Source: MWCM01 sp964558315 (GTDB lineage: Bacteria > Patescibacteriota > UBA1384 > XYA2-FULL-43-10). From it: a DNA stretch of 23,276 nt. The first letter of the stretch is position 1; every line of letters starts with the position of its first letter. Of the stretch, positions 8,843-15,081 are shown one piece after another. The stretch is from contig CAZLCL010000010.1 of the NCBI GenBank assembly GCA_964558315.1, positions 1 to 23,276 on the forward strand, in the 5' to 3' direction. The notes under the pieces are model-generated. The model had not been told where the DNA came from and made no database searches. It was given only the letters and a program-made list of their open reading frames with translations. Both the position numbers and the translations under genes were made by a program.

Positions 8843-9367
8843 TTATTTCTCAATTACGATACCTTTTTTATCAACTTCGCCAACCACCCTAGCAGGGCTA
8901 CCATAGGCCAAAGAAAAAGCTGGAATATCTTTAGTTACCACCGAGCCGGCACCGATAAGCGCATATTCACCGATAGTAACACCAGGTAAAATAGTTGAGT
9001 TAGCACCGATAGAAGCTCCTTTTTTGACTACAATCGGGGTAATAGCCCAATCATCGGCAGATTTTAGGCTCTCGTCCTCACTGATAGCGCGCGGATTCTT
9101 ATCGTTAGTAAAACAGACATGAGGTCCGGCAAAAACGCCGTCCTCGAGTGTAACCCCATGATAAACAGAAACATTGTTTTGGATTTTAACATTGTCGCCG
9201 ATCTCAACATAAGCATCTATGTAAACACCCTTTGACAAGATACAATTCTTTCCAATCTTCGAATTCTCGCGAACCTGTACCCAGTTCCAAATCCTCGTCC
9301 CTTCACCTATATCAGCCATATCGGACACCTCAGCCGTTGGATGAATTTTCACATCTTTTCTCTCCAT
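8843..9367 (-). CDS. wbpD: WbpD/WlbB-like sugar-nucleotide N-acetyltransferase
   Basis: Left-handed beta-helix acyltransferase. From the ATG at 9367 it is 174 residues, preceded by a good GAGG (9373-9376) at 5 bases; an ATG at 9403 and a TTG at 9421 are in-frame alternatives without ribosome sites. Hexapeptide repeats run from IGEGTRIWNWV through KIQNNVSVYHGVTLEDGVFAGP to GANSTILPGVTIGEYALIGAGSVVTKDIP (121-149). KIQNNVSVY (61-69) and FTNDKNPR (86-93) are hallmarks of the WbpD/WlbB family, which acetylates the 3-amino group of UDP-GlcNAc3N(A) using acetyl-CoA. It sits just downstream of the matching dehydrogenase and aminotransferase. Family call is strong; whether the substrate has a 6-carboxyl group is open. 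Confidence 0.85.
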   Translation of the reverse strand: MERKDVKIHPTAEVSDMADIGEGTRIWNWVQVRENSKIGKNCILSKGVYIDAYVEIGDNVKIQNNVSVYHGVTLEDGVFAGPHVCFTNDKNPRAISEDESLKSADDWAITPIVVKKGASIGANSTILPGVTIGEYALIGAGSVVTKDIPAFSLAYGSPARVVGEVDKKGIVIEK

Positions 9368-9432
9368 AATTTCCTCGCTCGGTTTGTTAGATTTATTATC
9401 CATTGTTATACTGTTTATCAATTTTTAAGTTG

Positions 9433-10395
9433 TTAACTTTGAGCTATTTTTAATGCCTCAACCGCGTATCTACAATCGATCTCCCTATCTTTTCTTATGC
9501 AATCAGCCAAATATGAGATTTCTTCTCGCAAAGGCTCCTTTTTGGCGACATTGATATCTATGCGATCGGGATCAGAAAAACGCAGAATATAATCCGAAAA
9601 GTCGCCGATCTCCTGAATAAATTTGTCGTAATTACTTTTATAAAATTCTATCTTTTGATTAATATAATCCATCTCCAGATAACCCTCCGTTCCGGTGATG
9701 TTGAGCTTACGAATTTTGACCGGTGTAATCCAATTAGCCTGAACATAGGCGGAGGCACATTTATATTTCATAAAAATCTCGACAGAATCTTCTCTCTTCT
9801 TGATGTGGCTACTTCTTTTTGCCACTATAACCTCTTTAGGCAAATCGTCAAGCAAATAATTAACAATATCTATGTCATGAATAGCCAAGTCCACAGCAAT
9901 ATTGGCATCCTTAATCTGCGGAGGAAAACCTCCAACGCGGCGCGCCATAATTGAGGTAATTTCTCCCAATTCTCCCTTGTCAATCATCTCCTTAACCTTT
10001 TTTATTGCTGGATTAAATCTTTCTATGTGTCCCACAAGTATTTTAACACCCCGTTTTTTCGCCAATTTAAGTAATTCCTTCCCCTCTGCCGCCTGCATAG
10101 TAATCGGTTTTTCGAGTAGTAAATTGACTCCTGCATTAATAACATCTTTGGCTACATTAAAATGATATGCTGTCGGGACACAAACCGAAACCATGTCCGG
10201 TTTTATAGAGGTAAGCATATATTTGTAATCTTTATAATACTGCGCTTTAAATTGCCCTGCCATTTCTGTTCCAAGAGTCTCGTTTAGCTCTGCAATAGCC
10301 ACAAGATCAATGTCTTCAATTTCAAAATATGTCCTGACATGATTCTTGCCCATATTGCCGATACCGATAACGGCAGCTTTTAATTTATTTGACAT
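9433..10395 (-). CDS. wbpB: Gfo/Idh/MocA oxidoreductase, WbpB/WlbA-like UDP-sugar 3-dehydrogenase
   Basis: 320 residues. The N-terminal Rossmann domain begins AAVIGIGNMGKNH (7-19, GxGxxG). EKP (95-97) with the conserved lysine, GHIERFNP (122-129) and IHDIDIVNY (172-180) are the standard Gfo/Idh/MocA active-site signatures; the C-terminal half is the beta-sheet substrate domain. In WbpB/WlbA this enzyme oxidises C3 of UDP-GlcNAc(A) with NAD, giving the 3-keto sugar for a DegT aminotransferase, and exactly that gene overlaps its start (11 bases). An AAGGA lies just before the ATG. Alternative activities of this broad family, such as other sugar oxidations, cannot be excluded from sequence, but the three-gene context makes the 3-dehydrogenase role the best guess. 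Confidence 0.82.
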   Translation of the reverse strand: MSNKLKAAVIGIGNMGKNHVRTYFEIEDIDLVAIAELNETLGTEMAGQFKAQYYKDYKYMLTSIKPDMVSVCVPTAYHFNVAKDVINAGVNLLLEKPITMQAAEGKELLKLAKKRGVKILVGHIERFNPAIKKVKEMIDKGELGEITSIMARRVGGFPPQIKDANIAVDLAIHDIDIVNYLLDDLPKEVIVAKRSSHIKKREDSVEIFMKYKCASAYVQANWITPVKIRKLNITGTEGYLEMDYINQKIEFYKSNYDKFIQEIGDFSDYILRFSDPDRIDINVAKKEPLREEISYLADCIRKDREIDCRYAVEALKIAQS

Positions 10396-11488
10396 AATCC
10401 TTGACTTTTTTAATTATATATTCCAGTTCATTATCCTGAAGCAAAGGATGAACGGGGAGAGAGATCACTTCGCTTGCTATCCGCTCGGCAACCGGAAAAT
10501 CCCCCACCTTATATCCCATCTTTTGGAAATGCTGATGCAAATGCAAAGGTTTTGGGTAATAAACTCCAGCTCCAATCTCCTGCTCTCTAAGATATTCCAG
10601 AAGCTCATCTCTTGAAGATTTGAAATCTCGGGTAATTCGAATAGTATATTGATGGAAAACATGTTTATGGCTATCTTTGGTTTGTGGCAATATTAAGCCC
10701 TTGATGCCACCTAACCCTTCAGATAATCTCTTGGCGTTACTAATCCTGGCGTCGGTTATTCTATCAATTTTTTTTAGCTGTTCGACTCCGATGGCGGCAC
10801 AGATGTCGGTTGTCCGATAGTTGTAACCGAGGTCTAGATATTCATAACGAACTTTTTCCGATTGGCCATGATGGCGGAGCATTTTACATTTTTCGTAACA
10901 CTCTTCATTATCTGTTGTGATCAAGCCACCCTCTGCAGACTGAATATTTTTGGTTGCGTACAACGAGAAAGCAGAGATATCGCCAAAATTACCCGCTTTT
11001 ATACCCTTCACTTCCGCCCCAACAGCCTGGCAGGCATCCTCAACAATCTTCAAATTATGTTTTTGAGCAGTCTTTGCGATTTCTTCAAAGTCACAAAGCT
11101 GACCATAAAGGTCAACAGGAATAATCGCCTTGGTCTTCGGCGTGATTTTTTTTTCTATCTCCTCCGAAGATATACAAAAATCATCTTCCGAGATATCAGC
11201 AAAAACAACTTGTGCCCTCTGCATCAAAATAGGATTGGCAGAGGCCACAAAAGTAAACGGGGTAGTGATAACTTCATCTCCATCTTTGATACCTAATGCA
11301 TACAAGGCGGCATGAATAGCCGCTGTCCCACTATTAAAAGCAACCGCATATTTGGTGCCGCAGTATGAAGCAAAATTTTGTTCGAGTCCAGCTGTTACTG
11401 GTCCTTGCGCAATCATGCCTGATTTTAATACTTTGTTGACTGCTTCAATTTCTTCTTTTTCAATTATTGGCTTTGTAATATTGATCAT
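10385..11488 (-). CDS. wbpE: DegT/DnrJ/EryC1/StrS aminotransferase, WbpE-like
   Basis: 367 residues, normal for the family. PLP-binding features: NSGTAAIHAA (52-61), DACQA with the PLP-pyridine Asp (151), and the Schiff-base lysine in SLYATKN (K180). GYNYR and a C-terminal HVFHQYTIR region complete the fold. WbpE-type members move an amino group from glutamate to the 3-keto position of the UDP-sugar made by the WbpB-like enzyme. It is the first gene of a five-gene minus-strand operon with a promoter candidate at 11517-11545. No clear Shine-Dalgarno precedes the ATG. Related DegT enzymes act at C4 in other pathways; the Gfo/Idh and WbpD-like neighbours favour C3. Confidence 0.87.
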   Translation of the reverse strand: MINITKPIIEKEEIEAVNKVLKSGMIAQGPVTAGLEQNFASYCGTKYAVAFNSGTAAIHAALYALGIKDGDEVITTPFTFVASANPILMQRAQVVFADISEDDFCISSEEIEKKITPKTKAIIPVDLYGQLCDFEEIAKTAQKHNLKIVEDACQAVGAEVKGIKAGNFGDISAFSLYATKNIQSAEGGLITTDNEECYEKCKMLRHHGQSEKVRYEYLDLGYNYRTTDICAAIGVEQLKKIDRITDARISNAKRLSEGLGGIKGLILPQTKDSHKHVFHQYTIRITRDFKSSRDELLEYLREQEIGAGVYYPKPLHLHQHFQKMGYKVGDFPVAERIASEVISLPVHPLLQDNELEYIIKKVKDYVK

Positions 11489-11516
11489 AAAAAAAACCAG
11501 TTAAAAATATATTTTT

Positions 11517-11545
11517 AGCATAGCATTTTAGAGCAATCTTATCAA
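11517..11545 (-). promoter_or_regulatory. Predicted sigma-70-type promoter for the diacetamido-sugar operon
   Basis: On the minus strand TTGATA (11540-11545) and TATGCT (11517-11522) are separated by 17 bases, about 30 bases ahead of the aminotransferase ATG at 11488. A 16-base perfect A+T palindrome (11502-11517) overlaps the -10 box and the probable start of transcription. The -10 match is only moderate. Confidence 0.45.
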
Positions 11546-11563
11546 TCAAATTCAACCCTTTTT

Positions 11564-11648
11564 ATGATGCAATAAAATGCAACGAGGCCAATAAAAAGGA
11601 ATCGCCTCTCTTGAGATTATAGGTTTATATATTTCTTTCTTGCATCAT
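11564..11648. repeat. Intergenic element bounded by a 9-base inverted repeat, with an inner hairpin
   Basis: ATGATGCAA (11564-11572) and TTGCATCAT (11640-11648) are exact inverted copies. Inside lies GAGGC (11584-11588) paired with GCCTC (11604-11608). The element fills most of the 165-base gap, starting 5 bases after the stop of the dehydrogenase gene at 11654. It could be the 3' end or terminator structure of that unit, a small RNA, or a tiny mobile-element relic. No long U-tract follows the outer stem, so a classical terminator is not clear. Confidence 0.4.
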
Positions 11649-11653
11649 GGCGA

Positions 11654-12631
11654 TCATACTATCAAATTCTGTGCGGAGCCTTTCTTGTAAGCTTTGATAT
11701 TTTCCACTGTTGTCTCCATTATCCTTTGATATGCCTCACAGGAATTAAAGGCGTTATGAGGAGTAATTATTACATTATCATATTTAAGTAGTCTTAGGTT
11801 GTGGTCATCTATCTCAATTTTTTCCCGATCCCGACCTTTAAATATTATGTCTTCGCCCTCAAGAACATCTAACCCTACACCAAACAAGATGTTTCTATCA
11901 AGTGCCCATATTAACGCTCTAACATCAATTAACGCGCCTCTACCCGTATTAATTAATATGGTGCCTTTTTTGATCTTTTTTATGCTATCCATATTTATAA
12001 TATATCGTGTTTCTGGGGTCAAAGGTAAGTTTAAGGATATGATATCGGATTGTTTTAAAAGATCTTCCAGCTCGCAGTATTGCAAATTATACTTTTTTGC
12101 CACCTCTTGGTTTTGAAATATGTCATATCCGATAACCTTCATATTAAAACCACTAGCAATTCTGGCTACATTAAAACCGATTTTCCCGGCGCCAATTATC
12201 CCAATAGTTTTTCCTTCTAAATCTATACCACAGATAGACCTTTCTTCGAACAACTGATTGTCATGAGTTAGAATGCTCTTCGAAATTTTCCTACTGATAT
12301 TTAAGATATGTGCAAAAACATATTCAGCAACCGTGCTGGCCCCATAGGCAGGAACATTGCATAAAAGAATATCACCTCTTTCATAAATAGATTTTTCAAC
12401 GTTATCAAAACCTGTAGTGCGATTTGCAATTAGTTTTAAGTTAGGCAATTTCTCTGCCTGTTTTTTATTGAGTTTGGATCTGTCTCGGAATGAAATAATT
12501 TCGACATCTGGAGTTTTTTGTAATAATTTATCACTCACAGACTCCTCGAAAAGATCCAACTCGTCTTTAGGCATATTTTTTTCAAGAAAATCTTTATCTT
12601 CGGGCCTTAGATCGAAAAAAGCGATTTTCAT
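11654..12631 (-). CDS. D-isomer-specific 2-hydroxyacid dehydrogenase, D-lactate dehydrogenase type
   Basis: 325 residues. NAD-binding GAGKIG (147-152) is followed by D170 at the end of strand beta-2, favouring NAD over NADP. The catalytic set is visible: R231 in NTGRGAL, E258 in LDVLEGE, H292 in ITPHNAFNSCEA; RTTGFDN (71-77) contacts the substrate carboxylate. The 'TPHNAF' form of the His motif and the inserted GRDREKIEI stretch fit D-lactate dehydrogenase and close relatives, reducing pyruvate or a similar 2-keto acid with NADH. The ATG overlaps the upstream stop (ATGA, 4 bases) and has AAGGA six bases before it. Why a fermentative enzyme sits in a glycan locus is unclear; it might act on a keto acid used in cell-surface decoration, but plain lactate formation is the simplest view. 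Confidence 0.82.
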   Translation of the reverse strand: MKIAFFDLRPEDKDFLEKNMPKDELDLFEESVSDKLLQKTPDVEIISFRDRSKLNKKQAEKLPNLKLIANRTTGFDNVEKSIYERGDILLCNVPAYGASTVAEYVFAHILNISRKISKSILTHDNQLFEERSICGIDLEGKTIGIIGAGKIGFNVARIASGFNMKVIGYDIFQNQEVAKKYNLQYCELEDLLKQSDIISLNLPLTPETRYIINMDSIKKIKKGTILINTGRGALIDVRALIWALDRNILFGVGLDVLEGEDIIFKGRDREKIEIDDHNLRLLKYDNVIITPHNAFNSCEAYQRIMETTVENIKAYKKGSAQNLIV

Positions 12632-13080
12632 TTTAAATCCTTACATTTTGGGAATTTAAAATCTTTATGATTGAAACCATGACAAGCCCTATAGAGGATA
12701 AAATAAGTAGGCCAAACAGGTTTGTTGGAAATTGTATCATAGACTAAATGCAGAAACAGAGACACTCCAATAGATAAAAAAATCCATGCAAATTCTTTGA
12801 ATACTAAGGCTAAAATGAATAATATTATGGCATATTCGAACCCATGAAATATAAGATATACTTTTCCGGAATCATCAAAATACTTTCCTGATAAAAAATA
12901 GTTGATATTAAATTTTTTGCCTTTTGTATAAATTAGATAATCGATACTGTGATCGACTAGATCGATAAAGAAGCCAAATAAAATTGCAAACAAAACTGCA
13001 TAATAGTTACCAGTTAAATAACCGACCGCAATCCCGGCAGTTAATGATAGCAAAAAATGAATTATTTCATCAAAAAACAT
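12628..13080 (-). CDS. Small membrane protein with YdjM-like His/Asp motifs (putative metal-dependent hydrolase)
   Basis: 150 residues with hydrophobic helices at about 7-22, 26-43, 75-93 and 97-114. Polar motifs lie at membrane edges: D40 and DH (43-44), HGFE (79-82) and HLVYD (111-115), with a late RACHGFNH (131-138). The order D..DH / HGxE / HLxxD resembles the YdjM/'membrane-bound metal-dependent hydrolase' proteins, whose role is poorly known, but the HRG..H motif is not exact. It lies 24 bases after the radical SAM gene and overlaps the dehydrogenase ATG, so the three are co-translated. No strong ribosome site is seen. The family link is tentative. Confidence 0.6.
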   Translation of the reverse strand: MFFDEIIHFLLSLTAGIAVGYLTGNYYAVLFAILFGFFIDLVDHSIDYLIYTKGKKFNINYFLSGKYFDDSGKVYLIFHGFEYAIILFILALVFKEFAWIFLSIGVSLFLHLVYDTISNKPVWPTYFILYRACHGFNHKDFKFPKCKDLK

Positions 13081-13104
13081 AATTAATAACGAAAGACATC
13101 ATCT

Positions 13105-14691
13105 TTAGCATTTGTCACCACTATCGCGCTCTTTGACCTCTTTATTTTTAGGCGAGAAATCCATTAAATGCCCCAAGACTTTTCCTCCTGCTCGAAAAAG
13201 GAATTTAACATCATCCCATGATCTCACCCCGATAATCTTGCGCCAGATGAATTTGGGAGTGATGAATGACTTATATAGTTCTTGGGTTAGCTCTTTAATA
13301 TCTTCTTCGGTCAAAGGAGATTTCATAATGGCCATGCGTTGATCAAAGTTGTCCCAATCGTTCGTAGTCAACAAATTATTCTCTTGGCATTCTTTGAACA
13401 ATGGCGTCCCAGGATACGGGATAACGATGGTGGCTTGAAGCGTATCTACATAACCCTTATCAAACAGCCTTCTGGATAGCTCAATAGTGCGTTTGGCATC
13501 TTCTTTACTCTCCCAAGGATATCCCATCATGGTTGTAATGTGTGGCTCCAATCCACCTTTTTTGGCCATAGCCACCCCTTTTTCGATTTCTTCGACTTGT
13601 AAGTTTTTATTAATTCTATCAAGAGTTTCTTGATTTGCTGATTCTAAACCATACAAGATAAATCTAAAACCGGCTCGTCCCATAAGATTATATGTCTCTT
13701 GGTTAAGTCCTTTCAGTCTCATATTACAATCGATTTTTACTTTTTTATTATATCCGCGTTCAATCATTCCGTTACAAAACTCTTTGAGCCAATCACCGAC
13801 AGGAAATGTGCCGGAATCATCCATAATCTCTTTGACGCCGTATTTTTCGATTAACATACCAACTTCATCTAACATCCTTTTCGCTGAATGCTTGCGGTAA
13901 TCTTTACCCGGATACAGAGTTGTCCAAGAACAAAAAGCACACCTGCCCCACCAGCAATCCCTAGCCGCATAAGTATAGGTTCCAGGAGTTCTTTTGTAAT
14001 TTCCGTTTTTATAGGCGTAGAGATGCCATTTGGTTAGATCTCGGTCAATAAATGGCAGGTCGTCCAAATCGTGATTAAGCAAAAAATGCCCGGTGTTATC
14101 AAATTCCCCTTCATTATTTTTGATCTTTGATTTTTGATCTTTGATTTTTCTAAACCAGATTCCTGCTTCCAATCTCTCTCCGTGATTGATGTGATTCGCC
14201 AAGTTTAGTAATAAAAAATCGTAATCACCACCGGTTAAAATATAATCAACTTTAGAATTCCGCATCGATTCCTCCGGCATAGCGGTAACGTGATCGCCCA
14301 TTAGCACCACCACAGCCTCCGGAATTTCTTCTTTGATGATATCAATCACTTTCCAGTGCCGTTTGATAACCGGAGTTTTGGACTCGAAAGCAATCAAATT
14401 CGGTTTAAACTCCTTGAGTCTGTCCAGCCATTCGTCCGGCGTCATCTCCTCGGCAATACCATCATCCCACATTGCCGTATAGCCATGTTCTTGCAAAAGC
14501 GATGCGGCATAAGAAGGCACCATAGGATAAATATAGGTAGGATTGTTGAACCACTGAAACTGACGATTTTGGCCAAGACATGGAGTCCCCTTATCATCCG
14601 GCATCGGCGGATAGGAAATCGAGATCTTATATTCCCCATTCTTCTCCTTTTGCTCTTTGCTTGGCTTAACCAGCTTTTTTAGTTCAGGCAT
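13105..14691 (-). CDS. B12-binding-type radical SAM protein (BchE-like)
   Basis: 528 residues. The first 170 form a cobalamin-binding-type Rossmann domain (YKISISYPPMP at 21-31, VVVLMGDHVTAMPEE at 127-141, VDYILTGGDYDF at 148-159) without the classic DxHxxG. A linker at 178-200 contains a repeat-derived KIKDQKSKIKN. The radical SAM core starts at RDCWWGRCAFC with C246, C251 and C254, which ligate the [4Fe-4S] cluster; the spacing is C-x4-C-x2-C. Later come the DDSG metal/substrate region (about 292), ILYGLES (about 346) and TTMMGYPWES (about 391), all typical of COG1032. Start ATG at 14691 has a strong AGGAG (14697-14701) at five bases. Members methylate or rearrange unreactive carbons; the substrate here is unknown. 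Its location suggests a lipid or glycan modification. Confidence 0.85.
   Translation of the reverse strand: MPELKKLVKPSKEQKEKNGEYKISISYPPMPDDKGTPCLGQNRQFQWFNNPTYIYPMVPSYAASLLQEHGYTAMWDDGIAEEMTPDEWLDRLKEFKPNLIAFESKTPVIKRHWKVIDIIKEEIPEAVVVLMGDHVTAMPEESMRNSKVDYILTGGDYDFLLLNLANHINHGERLEAGIWFRKIKDQKSKIKNNEGEFDNTGHFLLNHDLDDLPFIDRDLTKWHLYAYKNGNYKRTPGTYTYAARDCWWGRCAFCSWTTLYPGKDYRKHSAKRMLDEVGMLIEKYGVKEIMDDSGTFPVGDWLKEFCNGMIERGYNKKVKIDCNMRLKGLNQETYNLMGRAGFRFILYGLESANQETLDRINKNLQVEEIEKGVAMAKKGGLEPHITTMMGYPWESKEDAKRTIELSRRLFDKGYVDTLQATIVIPYPGTPLFKECQENNLLTTNDWDNFDQRMAIMKSPLTEEDIKELTQELYKSFITPKFIWRKIIGVRSWDDVKFLFRAGGKVLGHLMDFSPKNKEVKERDSGDKC
14117..14149. repeat. In-frame short tandem repeat inside the radical SAM gene
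   Basis: A 14-base unit, TTTTTGATCTTTGA on the plus strand, occurs 2.4 times (14117-14130, 14131-14144, then TTTTT). On the coding strand it gives the lysine-rich KIKDQKSKIKN at about residues 182-192, in a linker between the B12-type and radical SAM domains. It looks like a repeat that expanded or was inserted in a tolerant loop. Confidence 0.8.
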
Positions 14692-14738
14692 ATTTTCTCC
14701 TACAAATCATAGACGCATTAATAGCAACATTATCACTA

Positions 14739-14752
14739 CGCGTTTCAACGCG
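14739..14752. repeat. Short GC-rich hairpin CGCGTT-TC-AACGCG
   Basis: A perfect 6-base inverted repeat (CGCGTT 14739-14744; AACGCG 14747-14752) with a 2-base loop, about 50 bases ahead of the radical SAM start and unusually GC-rich for its surroundings. It may be an operator or a leader hairpin. It is too far from a U-tract to be a terminator. Confidence 0.5.
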
Positions 14753-14815
14753 ATACATAGAGTCTACCATATCCCGTCCCTTACGAGCAAGGAGACTCGC
14801 TGTGAATTTTCTTAA

Positions 14816-14863
14816 GGCAATTCATGTTATCACTAGTGATGACATGAAGTAAAGTGTATTGCC
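14816..14863. repeat. 28-base near-perfect palindrome with an outer GGCAA/TTGCC arm
   Basis: Bases 14821-14848 form a palindrome centred on ATCACTAGTGAT, with arms TTCATGT/ACATGAA and a single mismatched pair (T14828 against G... on the other arm, a possible G-U in RNA). An outer GGCAA (14816-14820) can pair with TTGCC (14859-14863). No loop bases separate the central halves and no U-tract follows, so this looks more like a protein-binding site or element end than a terminator. Confidence 0.6.
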
Positions 14864-14869
14864 AAAGTG

Positions 14870-15061
14870 ATGAAAATCGCCAGAGATAAACTCTCCGAAG
14901 GGATCAAAGAACAGAATTCGAGGAATAGTATATTAAGAGATTATTAATGTAAAAACTGATATTAGACAAGAGGGTCGTTAGATGCATTATTCGATTGGAA
15001 AAGACTGTGCAAGGCAATTACCAAAATCACCGGCTTGTATGCAAGCGATATTTTTACATAA
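14870..15061 (+). pseudogene. Possible decayed small gene with three in-frame stops
   Basis: From ATG 14870 one frame reads MKIARDKLSEGIKEQNSRN... for 25 codons, then TAA, TGA and TAG fall within eight codons. The same frame then continues with SLDALFDWKRLCKAITKITG... to a TAA at 15059-15061. Both halves have natural amino-acid composition and codon choice, and share a frame, which hints at a mutated coding remnant. There is no upstream ribosome site and I recognise no family, so chance is a real alternative. Confidence 0.22.
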
Positions 15062-15081
15062 AAAAATCATATGAGGCATGG

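Larger units (their letters stand above)
14692..15081. other. 390-base gene-free region upstream of the radical SAM operon
   Basis: No complete gene fits here on either strand. It must carry the start signals of the unit beginning at 14691 and the end of the unit whose last gene stops at 15082, but I find no convincing -35/-10 pair. A GATAAT-like box on the minus strand (complement 14729-14734) has no good partner. It does hold two palindromes (14739-14752; 14816-14863), a possible decayed frame (14870-15061) and a small GCTTG/CAAGC hairpin (15033-15046) followed on the plus strand by ATATTTTTA. No tRNA, SRP, tmRNA or RNase P signature was recognised. Confidence 0.6.

Noticed and set aside
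10862..11296. 144-codon plus-strand frame opposite the aminotransferase
   Set aside because: It is antisense to a well-supported PLP enzyme, rich in Phe/Cys and without family features; a shadow frame.
14692..15081. RNA gene or insertion sequence in the 390-base gap
   Set aside because: No cloverleaf, SRP, tmRNA or RNase P core is visible, and there are no long terminal inverted repeats with target duplication or recognisable transposase.
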